A stretch of DNA of 64,000 bases from Roseicyclus mahoneyensis (GTDB lineage Bacteria; Pseudomonadota; Alphaproteobacteria; Rhodobacterales; Rhodobacteraceae): NCBI RefSeq assembly GCF_003148775.1, contig NZ_QGGW01000001.1:930001-994000 (forward strand), written 5' to 3'. Below the pieces are notes generated by a model, which saw only the letters and a list, made by a program, of their open reading frames with translations, made no database searches and was not told where the DNA came from. Shown piece after piece: positions 18,771 to 26,659 of the stretch (its first letter is position 1; the number at the start of each line of letters is the position of its first letter). Position numbers and translations under genes: made by a program.

Positions 18771-19588
18771 TTCCCCTCGGGTGTTGTGTGTTCCTGCGGG
18801 GGCAACTCTGCCAAATCGGGCGTTTCGGCCAGTCTTTTCCGGGGGTGTTTTCTGCCACTTGTCGGTAAATCTTTGATTCAAAACGATCTACCCAAGGGCT
18901 GCATGGCACCGGCGGGTAGGTGTCCGCCGCCCCTGTCCCACGGTCGGACCTACATTCCTGAGCATGGGCGCGACCGCGTCCCAAATGCTTCGGCGCCCAT
19001 GGCGCGCAGGCAGCAGATGGGGCGATGGCTCTGGCCGTTTTCGACTCGGGTTATCTGTCCCGTTCCTTTCCATTGCTGCTTTTGGCTCCGCCGTGATCGC
19101 CCGCCGTATCACCGACGCCATCGTCTGCATCTCGGGTGACAACGGCATGTCACCCCGCTGGAACGCTTTCTCAAGGCCGTGGTGTGCCGCTGATCGATAT
19201 GCGGCGCGCGCCCGCGCTGACCGTGCACCCTGACCGAAGCACAGAGCTGCACGGAGCCCTGTCGCCTTCTTCCACGAGGTCGGGAAGGCCGGGGTCATGC
19301 CTCCGCATCCCCTCGGGCCCGCGGCCCAGACGCCGCCGGGTCGCTCTCCTGCCCGAGCTGACCGGCTGCAAGTCGTTCAGTTTCTCCCAACGCCAGATCC
19401 GCAAACTCGGCATGGATGAGTGCGCACTGGAGGGGGTGGCGCCATCAGGAAGGGGACGCCTGAGGGGCAGGTCGATCTGTGCCAGCCCGGCAACCTGTGC
19501 ATTCGCGGCGATCTTGAAGCCTTGGCCGAGATGGCGCGGGTCTGCGCGACCCGTGGGTCGCCAAACAGCCGTTCCCCTTTGCCCGCGC
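18771..19588. other. Gene-free region downstream of the tRNA
   Basis: About 820 bases with no convincing gene. Open frames are short, overlap one another on both strands, start without ribosome sites, and resemble no family known to me. The stretch just after the tRNA is AT-richer than the surroundings. It may be the scar of an element once inserted at the tRNA 3' end, but no integrase or repeat of the tRNA end was found. Confidence 0.5.
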
Positions 19589-19620
19589 AAAGGCCGCGCC
19601 CCCCGGGGGACGCGGCCTTT
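19589..19620 (-). terminator. Terminator of the GMC dehydrogenase operon
   Basis: AAAGGCCGCG (19589-19598) and CGCGGCCTTT (19611-19620) form a perfect 10-bp stem with a C/G-rich loop. It lies 49 bases beyond the stop of the GMC gene on the minus strand. Confidence 0.8.
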
Positions 19621-19668
19621 CGGTCACGATCGTGCCGGGCACCCAAGGGCGCCCGGGCCTCGCGGCTG

Positions 19669-21240
19669 TCAGAGGGCCCCCGCCGACATCTGCCGCGCGA
19701 TATGGTCTGCCTGCCGGATCGCCAAGGCCACGATGGTCAGCGTCGGGTTCTCGGCTGCGCCGGTCGTGAACTGCGAGCCGTCCGAGACAAACAGGTTCGC
19801 AATGTCATGCGTCTGGCCCCAGCGGTTCACCACACCGTCGCGCGGGTTCTCGGACATGCGGTTGGTGCCCAGGTTATGGGTCGAGGGATAGGGCGGCGTC
19901 GGGAAGGTGCGGGTCGCGCCCACCGCCTCGTAGATCGCCTGACCCCGCGCATAAGCGTGGTTCCGCATCGCAACGTCATTGGGGTGATCGTCGAAATGCA
20001 CATTGGCCACAGGCAGGCCCCAACGGTCGGTGACGGCGTGGTTCAGGGTCACGCGGTTGGTTTCCTGCGGCATGTCCTCGCCCACGATCCACATGCCCGC
20101 CATGTTCTCGTAGCTGTCCAGCGCCGATGTGAATTCGCGGCCCCAGCCGCCCGGATCGAGGAAGGCGGCCATGAAGGGCAAGCCCAGCGCCAGCGTCTCC
20201 AGCTCATAACCCGCGACGAAGCCGCGCGACGGGTCGTGGCGCGATTCGTCCTGAACGATGCCCGCCATGGTCGTGCCGCGCCACATCTTCACCGGCTGGT
20301 CGAACACGCCATAGACTGACCCGGTCACATGGCGCATGTAGTTGCGCCCGACCTGACCCGAGGAATTCGCCAGCCCGTCCGGGAACATGGACGAGGCCGA
20401 GTTGAGCAGCAGTCGCGGGCTTTCGAAGGAATTGCCCGCCACGGCGACGATGCGCGCGCGCTGGAACTGAAGGTTGCCGTCGCGGTCGAAATATTCGACC
20501 CCCGTGACCAGCCCGCGGTCATCATGCAAGATGCGCGCGACATGGGCGTTCTCGCGCACCTCGAGGTTGCCGGTCGCCTCGCCCCGCGGGATGTCGGTAT
20601 AGGCCGCCGACCACTTGGCGCCCCATTTGCAGCCCTGAAAGCAAAAACCTGTCTGTTGGCACGCGGGCCGACCGTCGAAATCGGCCGCGTTGATCGCCAT
20701 CCGGCCGGTATGAACCTCTTCGTAACCGAGCGCGCGGGCGCCCGCCTCGAAGACCTTGTAGTTGTTGTTGCCGGGGAGCCCTTCGCGCCCGCCGGTGCGG
20801 GTCACGCCCAGCTTGGTCTCGGCCAGTTCGTACCATGGCGCCATCTCGGCATCGTCGATGGGCCAGTCGAGCAGGTTGGCCCCCTGCACCCGGCCATAGG
20901 TGGTGGCCGCCTTCCACTCATGCGGCTGGAACCGGATCGAGGCACCCGCCCAATGGGTTGTGGTGCCGCCGACCGCTTTCACGATCCATGCGGGCAGGCC
21001 CGAGAAATCCCGCGCGACGCGCCAGTCTCCGCTCGTGGTGCGCGGGTCGGTCCAGGCAAGCTGCCCGAAACTGTCCCACTCGTCGTTGAGGTAATCCTCG
21101 GGCAGGTAGCGCCCGCCTGCTTCTAGTGCCACGACGCTGACGCCACGCTGGGCCAGTTCGTTGGCCAGAACGCCGCCGCCCGCGCCGGTGCCGATGATGA
21201 CGACCACGCCGTCGTCGTTGAGGTCGAATGGAGCTGCCAT
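19669..21240 (-). CDS. GMC-family FAD-dependent dehydrogenase, large subunit
   Basis: A 523-residue flavoprotein. The FAD-binding GTGAGGGVLANELA is near residue 16, and VGGTTTHWAGASIRF is the typical second FAD segment. The C-terminal block HNLGTNRMSE...LFVSDGSQFTTGAAENPTLT carries the GMC active site. It resembles the large subunits of gluconate, sorbitol and fructose dehydrogenases, which pass electrons to a cytochrome c subunit. Its partner, a Tat-exported small subunit, is encoded 21 bases upstream. No cytochrome gene is adjacent. The substrate is unknown. Confidence 0.88.
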   Translation of the reverse strand: MAAPFDLNDDGVVVIIGTGAGGGVLANELAQRGVSVVALEAGGRYLPEDYLNDEWDSFGQLAWTDPRTTSGDWRVARDFSGLPAWIVKAVGGTTTHWAGASIRFQPHEWKAATTYGRVQGANLLDWPIDDAEMAPWYELAETKLGVTRTGGREGLPGNNNYKVFEAGARALGYEEVHTGRMAINAADFDGRPACQQTGFCFQGCKWGAKWSAAYTDIPRGEATGNLEVRENAHVARILHDDRGLVTGVEYFDRDGNLQFQRARIVAVAGNSFESPRLLLNSASSMFPDGLANSSGQVGRNYMRHVTGSVYGVFDQPVKMWRGTTMAGIVQDESRHDPSRGFVAGYELETLALGLPFMAAFLDPGGWGREFTSALDSYENMAGMWIVGEDMPQETNRVTLNHAVTDRWGLPVANVHFDDHPNDVAMRNHAYARGQAIYEAVGATRTFPTPPYPSTHNLGTNRMSENPRDGVVNRWGQTHDIANLFVSDGSQFTTGAAENPTLTIVALAIRQADHIARQMSAGAL

Positions 21241-21261
21241 GGTGTGTTCCTCCCTTTCAGA

Positions 21262-21783
21262 TCACAGCCAGGTGATGTCGTCGAAGCCACGGTGGAGATA
21301 TCCACCCTGGCTGTAGCTTTCGCCCTCGTAGCCGAAGAGCGGCCAGACCTCTTTTTGGTTGTAGAGGCCGGTCACCAGTCCGCCGCGGATCTGCTGGAAG
21401 AAGGCGCTTTCTTCCATGGCGCGCAGGATGTCGACGCGGTCGCGTTCCCATCCGGTGCCGAGATAGCTGGGAAAGCCGCGCCCGCGCGCCGCCGCGTCCA
21501 GAGCGGCAATGCCCGCGGTGATCGCTGCGGCCTGTTCGGCGCTGTCGTAGCCGCGCAAGGCGATGACGTAGTATTCATCGCCGACGTGATCGTGCGGGTA
21601 GATATCGCGGGCCATCTGCACCAGCGTCGCAAAGGTCTCGGGGTCGAGATGGGTTGTCTCGATGGCCCAGGCCGCGTCGGGTGCTGCGACAAATCCCGCC
21701 CCGAGGACAAAGGCCCCCGCGGCGCTGGCGCGTGCCAAAAGCTGGCGACGTGTCAGACCTTGGGTGGTCTGTGGCTTGCTCAT
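21262..21783 (-). CDS. Gluconate 2-dehydrogenase subunit 3-like, Tat-exported
   Basis: A 173-residue protein with a twin-arginine signal (LTRRQLLARASAAGAFVLGA) cleaved probably after AWA near residue 40. The mature part, with FATLVQMARDIYPHD near its start, fits the small subunit of membrane-bound sugar/alcohol dehydrogenases, which carries the flavin subunit through the Tat system. Upstream is a good GGGAGGA ribosome site. It is the middle gene of a three-gene operon. Confidence 0.85.
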   Translation of the reverse strand: MSKPQTTQGLTRRQLLARASAAGAFVLGAGFVAAPDAAWAIETTHLDPETFATLVQMARDIYPHDHVGDEYYVIALRGYDSAEQAAAITAGIAALDAAARGRGFPSYLGTGWERDRVDILRAMEESAFFQQIRGGLVTGLYNQKEVWPLFGYEGESYSQGGYLHRGFDDITWL

Positions 21784-21836
21784 GGTAGTTCCTCCCTTTG
21801 AATGTGGCGATGCCTCCCCGCACCGCCATTGGCCGG

Positions 21837-22235
21837 TTACTGGAACCGGCCGCCTCTTTGCAGAACCTCGATCTGGTAGCCGTCCGGGTCCGCGACGAAG
21901 AAGAAGCGCGCGATCACCTCGCCCGCGGGGGCGAAATCCACCAGCTTGCGCGGGGCAAGCCCGGCAGCTTCGAAACGGGCGTGTTCGGCGGCGGCATCGA
22001 CGACCGAGACCGCGAAATGGCCATAGCCGTCGCCCAGATCATAAGGGGCGGAGCGGCCCTTGTTGACAGTCAGTTCCAACTCGAACGCGCTTTCGTCGTT
22101 CGACATATAGACCAGTGTGAATTCGGGAAAATCGAGCCGGTCCGCCACCGTCAGGCCAAAGGCCTCGCGGTAGAAGGCGACCGACCGCGCCTCGTCCAGC
22201 ACGCGGATCATGCTGTGGATTGCCTTGGCCAACAC
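21837..22235 (-). CDS. VOC family (glyoxalase-like) protein
   Basis: A 132-residue protein with two beta-alpha-beta-beta-beta units. It has HSMIRVLDEARSVAFYREAF at the start, a central GHFAVSVVD and a final DPDGYQIEVLQRG. The metal residues His, Glu and His/Glu of lactoylglutathione lyase-like proteins appear to be present. It is the first gene of the operon with the Tat subunit and the GMC dehydrogenase, so it may handle an aldehyde or ketone product of that enzyme. That role is inference. Confidence 0.82.
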   Translation of the reverse strand: MLAKAIHSMIRVLDEARSVAFYREAFGLTVADRLDFPEFTLVYMSNDESAFELELTVNKGRSAPYDLGDGYGHFAVSVVDAAAEHARFEAAGLAPRKLVDFAPAGEVIARFFFVADPDGYQIEVLQRGGRFQ

Positions 22236-22291
22236 TCACTCCTGTCCGTTGTCTTGTCTCGGAACAGGATAGACTCAGGCGGATCCGGGCC

Positions 22292-22313
22292 GGGTAGTAT
22301 CAGGATACTACCC
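22292..22313. promoter_or_regulatory. 22-bp palindromic operator candidate
   Basis: GGGTAGTATC (22292-22301), two bases, then GATACTACCC (22304-22313): a perfect 10-bp inverted repeat. It is 57-78 bases upstream of the VOC start, in the right place to control the dehydrogenase operon. The 2-base gap and symmetry suggest a dimeric regulator site and are not terminator-like. Confidence 0.55.
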
Positions 22314-22336
22314 CGCATGACCCGCCGCAGGCCGCG

Positions 22337-22630
22337 CTATTCGGCGGCCAGTTGCGCCGCTTGGGGGCGGGTGCCCGAGGCCATGAACACAAGGCAGGCC
22401 GTGCGCAGGAGAGAGGTAAAGTTCTGCGGCTCGCCGCGCAGGATCAGCACCTCGGAATGCAGTTGCGAGATGAAGGCGGGCGTGCTGACCCCGTCGTGGG
22501 TCGAGATCTGGTCGAGGATGTCCCAAAAGGCGTTTTCCAGCCTGATGCTGGTGCTCTGGCCATTGATCCTGAGCCGTCGCGTCGTCAGGGCATAGCGATG
22601 CGGGTCCTGTCCGGCAAAGACTTCACACAT
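22337..22630 (-). CDS. Ribbon-helix-helix domain protein
   Basis: A 97-residue protein with RRLRINGQSTSIRLENAFW near residue 20, the strand-helix start of the RHH_4 family (PF13467), followed by a helical core LDQISTHDG and ISQLHSEV. These proteins are predicted DNA-binding regulators. It is upstream of the dehydrogenase operon on the same strand, and the 22-bp palindrome lies between, so it could be the cognate regulator or just a neighbour. Confidence 0.75.
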   Translation of the reverse strand: MCEVFAGQDPHRYALTTRRLRINGQSTSIRLENAFWDILDQISTHDGVSTPAFISQLHSEVLILRGEPQNFTSLLRTACLVFMASGTRPQAAQLAAE

Positions 22631-23339
22631 GGCTTGCGCCCCTCCCCTTGAAAGATGGATGGCAACCGCCGGTCTGGGGCGGGTGCCGCAAGATGACGCG
22701 CTAAGGTTGGTGCGGGGACGGGCGCTGTCCAGAACATTCGTCGCTGCACCTGCAAAGGGTCAGTCGAACCTGTCCCGCTGATCGATCAGCAACTGGTTCC
22801 AGATCGTCGGGAAATGCAGCCAGCCGATATGCTCGCTGCCCACACCTTCGCGCGAACAGCGCGCGCGGTCAGGCGTCTTGCGTGATCGGCTCTACTGGCT
22901 GGCCCGTGTCGCACCATGCCGTGCGACAGATGGTGTGGAGGTGATGCGGGGGGCTAACATCTGGCACGCCCCGCAGTCCGCGACGGGCGGCTGGTAAGGC
23001 CTTTGCCCGATCACGCCCTCGCCCGACGACACCGACTTTCCGGCCGCGTTCCTGCCCGACCGCGCGATGGTTTCCCGCATCGGAGGCTTTGTCGACATTC
23101 CGTTCGCAGCCTTTCGAGCACCGGACCGGGAGACGGATCGACCCTGACCGCGGGGCTGAGGGAACCACCGCCGTGGAAAACTTGCTCGGATGCCGCATCT
23201 TGGCTGTCCACAAGCAGCCGCTCGTTTGGCTCGGCCCTTGAGGAGATTGGCGGCCGCGCATTCCCGTTCCCACAGACGGCATCCTGCGCAGCGCGCGAAA
23301 ACCGTTGAAGGCGCTGTGGAGACGTCTACTGTCGCTGAC
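22631..23339. other. Probable decayed coding region
   Basis: About 700 bases with no intact gene. On the minus strand an open stretch from about 22895 to the TGA at 22760-22762 encodes a protein-like tail (REGVGSEHIGWLHFPTIWNQ, then a charged end) without a start codon. On the plus strand a stretch near 23012-23140 encodes a plausible peptide (FPAAFLPDRAMVSRIGGFVD) bounded by stops. Both look like remnants of lost genes. Neither family is recognised. Confidence 0.4.
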
Positions 23340-23939
23340 ATGACGAAACGGGATCACATGCGCGCGGTCCTTCGGCGCACCAAGATGCTTGTGGCCTTCG
23401 TGGCCCTGCTCTGGGCGGTGCAGCTGGTCAATTGGATCACGGGCTACGGTTTGAACCCGGCCTTCGGCCTGATCCCCCGGCAGGTCAGCGGGTTGGATGG
23501 CGTCATCGCAATGCCGCTGCTGCACGCAAGCTTTGCGCATCTGATGGCCAATACGCCGCCGCTGTTGGTGATGGGTGGACTGCTGCTGGCCACGACCACG
23601 CGGGCCTTGCTGGCGGTGAACGCTTTGGTGATCGGCCTCGGCGGCGGTCTTGTCTGGCTGTTCGCAAGCTCCGCCATCCATATTGGCGCGTCAGGGCTCG
23701 TCTTCGGCTGGTTCGGTTTCCTCGTGGCGCGCGGCCTGGTGGATCGCTCCCCGGTCACGCTGGGCGCGGCACTCGTGGTGGGTGTCTTGTATGGCTCCCT
23801 TCTCTGGGGCGTTCTGCCGGGTCAAGCCGGCGTCTCCTGGGAGGCCCACCTATTCGGTGCTGTCGCCGGCGCAGTTGCTGCATTCCTTGTACGAACACAG
23901 GTCCATGCTCCGCGCCTAGGCGGCGTCAATCTAGAATGA
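23340..23939 (+). CDS. Rhomboid family intramembrane serine protease
   Basis: A 199-residue membrane protein with six hydrophobic segments. The loop HASFAHLMANTPP corresponds to the HxxxxHxxxN motif, the nucleophile motif is GASGLVFG, and the catalytic His is in WEAHLFGAVAG of the last helix. All parts of the Ser-His dyad are present, so it is probably an active protease. The ATG at 23340 is followed by a short basic N-terminus. Confidence 0.88.
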   Translation: MTKRDHMRAVLRRTKMLVAFVALLWAVQLVNWITGYGLNPAFGLIPRQVSGLDGVIAMPLLHASFAHLMANTPPLLVMGGLLLATTTRALLAVNALVIGLGGGLVWLFASSAIHIGASGLVFGWFGFLVARGLVDRSPVTLGAALVVGVLYGSLLWGVLPGQAGVSWEAHLFGAVAGAVAAFLVRTQVHAPRLGGVNLE

Positions 23940-24180
23940 AGCCGTAAACCCCGGCCGAGGCTGTGTGGAAACGCGGATAGGATGCAGAGTTTGGGGCGCT
24001 TTTTGCCAAGATTGCGCGAAAGCGTGACCGCATCTCGACAGATTGCAAATGCAGTGCACACCAGAACCGGTCTCGGGATCAGTAGGCTTGAGCGGGTCAA
24101 GGCATGGCGGCACGGCCCCGGCGACCGCGACGGTCGCAAATGGGATGGACGTGTCCGGGGTGAAGATCTACCGGGGGTCC

Positions 24181-25128
24181 ATGACAAGCGCCGTCTCCGA
24201 CACATCATCCCCTGACCGCGTCCTTGCCGGTGTCGCCTTGATGCTGGGCTTTTGCGTGACCGCGCCGCTGCTCGATGTAGCGGCCAAGCTTGCCTCGGGC
24301 AGCGTGCCCGTCGGGCAGGTGACGGCGGCGCGTTTCGTCGTTCAATGCGCGCTCATGGCACCGTTCGTCTGGATCATGGGTCTGTCGCTCAGGGTGCCGC
24401 GCGCGCACTGGCTGGCGCTGGTGTCTCGCGCGGTGTTGCTGATGGTGTCGACATTCTGCTTCATCGCCGCGATCAGCGTCATGCCACTGGCCGATGCGCT
24501 GGCCATCGCTTTCGTCTCCCCGTTCATCGTGCTTTTGGTGGGCAAGTTCTACCTGCGCGAGGATGTCGGCCCGCGCCGTGTGGGGGCCGCGATTGTGGGC
24601 TTTGTCGGTGTGCTGTTTGTGATCCAGCCCAGTTTCGCGGCCTTCGGCGCGGTGGCGCTACTGCCGCTTGGCACGGCGGTAGGATTTGCGTTCTACATTC
24701 TCGTGACACGCGGGCTGTCGCGGCGGGTGCATCCCGTGACGCTGCAATTCCACACCGGCCTCATCGCCAGCTTGCTGTGCCTACCGGCCCTGATGCTGGC
24801 CGAGGGCACGGGGTCCGCGCTGCTTGATCCTGTCTGGCCCCAAGGCGCCGCATGGCTCTGGTTGCTGGGGGTCGGGTTCTTCGCGGCGCTCAGCCACATG
24901 ATGATGACCTATGCACTGTCGATGGCCCCCTCGGCCACGCTTGCGCCGATGCAGTATCTGGAACTGCCGGTGGCGACCTTGCTGGGCTATCTGGTGTTCC
25001 GGGATTTCCCCAACGCGCTGACGCTGACCGGCATTGTCATCATCATCGGCGCGGGGCTTTACATGATCCACCGCGAACGGGTCACCGCCCGAAAGCTGGT
25101 CACCGAACGGGCGGCCCCGCCGATCTGA
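24181..25128 (+). CDS. DMT superfamily (EamA) transporter
   Basis: A 315-residue inner-membrane protein with about ten helices in two EamA repeats. The first repeat contains MPLADALAIAFVSPFIVLLV and the second contains MAPSATLAPMQYLELPVATL, both typical. DMT proteins export or import small metabolites; the substrate is unknown. The ATG at 24181 is chosen because the upstream frame is polar and unlike the family. Confidence 0.87.
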   Translation: MTSAVSDTSSPDRVLAGVALMLGFCVTAPLLDVAAKLASGSVPVGQVTAARFVVQCALMAPFVWIMGLSLRVPRAHWLALVSRAVLLMVSTFCFIAAISVMPLADALAIAFVSPFIVLLVGKFYLREDVGPRRVGAAIVGFVGVLFVIQPSFAAFGAVALLPLGTAVGFAFYILVTRGLSRRVHPVTLQFHTGLIASLLCLPALMLAEGTGSALLDPVWPQGAAWLWLLGVGFFAALSHMMMTYALSMAPSATLAPMQYLELPVATLLGYLVFRDFPNALTLTGIVIIIGAGLYMIHRERVTARKLVTERAAPPI

Positions 25129-25137
25129 GGCGGCAGC

Positions 25138-25164
25138 GGCGGCGGACCGAAGGGGCCCGCCGCC
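25138..25164. terminator. Possible terminator between convergent genes
   Basis: GGCGGCGG (25138-25145) and CCGCCGCC (25157-25164) form an 8-bp stem between the DMT gene and the acetamidase/formamidase gene. There is no clear U tract, so it may be only partly efficient. Confidence 0.4.
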
Positions 25165-25171
25165 TTGATCC

Positions 25172-26488
25172 TCAAAGCCCGTATTGCTCGCGCGCGTAAT
25201 CGCCAAGGCCGACGGCGTCGAGTCGGGAGAGGGGCGCAAGAAACGTCACCTGAATGACACCCGGCGCGCGCCCGATCTCGATCGCGCCGTTCACGGTGGC
25301 GCGGTTGCGCACCTCGGCGACCGTCATCCCCAGCAGTTGCGCGGCGCGCGCCAGACCGTTGTCGATTGCCGCGTTGAGGTTCGCTGCGGTCCCGATCACC
25401 GATATCGGCGCCAGCGGCTCGATCTCGGTCACGCCCCATTTCGCTGCCAGCCGCTGACCCTTGGCCTTTTCAGCCTCGGAAAAGGGTCGCGCCATAGGCG
25501 GAAGATCCTCGACCAGCGGGAACAGAACCGGCCCGTCGATGGGGTAATCCTTCACCACTTCGACCTGCAGGGTCACGCTGCCCGCCACATCCATCGTGTG
25601 GCCCGCGATCTCGCCATCGCCCTGGCCTGCGTGCATGTCACCCATGTAGATGCCCGCACCCCGCACCTTGACCGGCGCCACGAGAATAGCGCCTGCGCGC
25701 ACCGCGTCGATGTCCATGTGACCGTCGGTCTTGTGCTCGGCCAACTGTTCGGCGGTGATCGCATAGGCATGGGGGGCGCCCACCAGAAAGGCTCCGAAAT
25801 CGCCCGCGTTGTGGCTGTCGGGCATCGCCATCGACGGACAGGTGCCCAGCTGCCCCATGAAGGGCCGCACCCGCACCAGCGTGCCCGGCATGTCGGAGGG
25901 CGCGAAGGTCAGGATGGAATGTTGCCGGCTCTGGTCCGGCAGGGCGGCATAGTGATCGGCCTCGCGCGCGATGATGTCTGCGGCGCCCTGCGGCAGCGTC
26001 AGGCCCACCGCGCGCGTTTCGTCAAAGGTGACGGTGTAGCCATGCACAATGGCAAAGGGCTTGACCGCATTTCCGCAGGTATCGCATTTCACCGCGTCCT
26101 GCCCGATCCCCTCGACATGGGTTTCAGGCCAGACGGTATCGCAGACGGGGCAGCGCGCGGCGACGTAGGGATCGCCGAGGCAAAACCCCTCGGGCGAGCT
26201 GTCATGGCCGGATGCGGTGGCAATGGAGGTCACGGTGATGTCGCGGATGCGGATGGCGACGGCGTCGCCGACCTCGGCCCCCTCGACAAAGACGGGGCGC
26301 GTAACCTCATGGCCGCCCCTCAGACGAGGTGTGATCATCGGACCCCAGCACCCCGGCGCGGTATTGGCGATGATGGTCCCGCCATTCTCGACCGGGCCGA
26401 GCATCGGCTGACCGGGATCGAGAACGCTGTTGGTAAACTCCGAAACCACGACGCTGCGGCGCGACGGCGTGTTGCTTCCATCAGGCAT
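25172..26488 (-). CDS. Acetamidase/formamidase family protein
   Basis: A 438-residue enzyme of the FmdA/AmdA family, which hydrolyses short amides to acid and ammonia. It shows NGGTIIANTAPGCWGPMITP, a central SMAMPDSHNAGDFG and GDMHAGQGDGEIAGH, the family's metal-site region. A CPVC...CDTC four-cysteine segment near residues 135-165 looks like an inserted zinc ribbon. The ATG at 26488 has GGGAGGG upstream. It is divergent from an amidase gene, suggesting an amide-use module. Confidence 0.85.
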   Translation of the reverse strand: MPDGSNTPSRRSVVVSEFTNSVLDPGQPMLGPVENGGTIIANTAPGCWGPMITPRLRGGHEVTRPVFVEGAEVGDAVAIRIRDITVTSIATASGHDSSPEGFCLGDPYVAARCPVCDTVWPETHVEGIGQDAVKCDTCGNAVKPFAIVHGYTVTFDETRAVGLTLPQGAADIIAREADHYAALPDQSRQHSILTFAPSDMPGTLVRVRPFMGQLGTCPSMAMPDSHNAGDFGAFLVGAPHAYAITAEQLAEHKTDGHMDIDAVRAGAILVAPVKVRGAGIYMGDMHAGQGDGEIAGHTMDVAGSVTLQVEVVKDYPIDGPVLFPLVEDLPPMARPFSEAEKAKGQRLAAKWGVTEIEPLAPISVIGTAANLNAAIDNGLARAAQLLGMTVAEVRNRATVNGAIEIGRAPGVIQVTFLAPLSRLDAVGLGDYAREQYGL

Positions 26489-26554
26489 GATGCCCTCCCT
26501 CGAGTCTAAGCCCATTGCGTCAGCATAGTTCTTGACGCCGGATCGGCAATCTCA

Positions 26555-26577
26555 ATGACCCCTGTGATGCGGGTCAT
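26555..26577. promoter_or_regulatory. Inverted repeat in the divergent amidase promoter region
   Basis: ATGACCC (26555-26561) and GGGTCAT (26571-26577) are perfect reverse complements with a 9-base spacer. They lie in the 171-base gap between the two divergent amide-hydrolase genes. A second short repeat, GCGTCA/TGACGC, is at 26517-26538. Either could bind a shared regulator. Confidence 0.4.
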
Positions 26578-26659
26578 CGAACTGCCGGTCCCTTGACCTG
26601 TCGACAAACCCCGACAGGCCTGCGAACGTGGCCCGGTGCGGCGGTGAAGGGGTGCATCC

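Noticed and set aside
18727-18984. Minus-strand ORF ending GPAGLEPATKAL
   Set aside because: Its C-terminus is antisense to the CAU tRNA; this peptide is a well-known false annotation.
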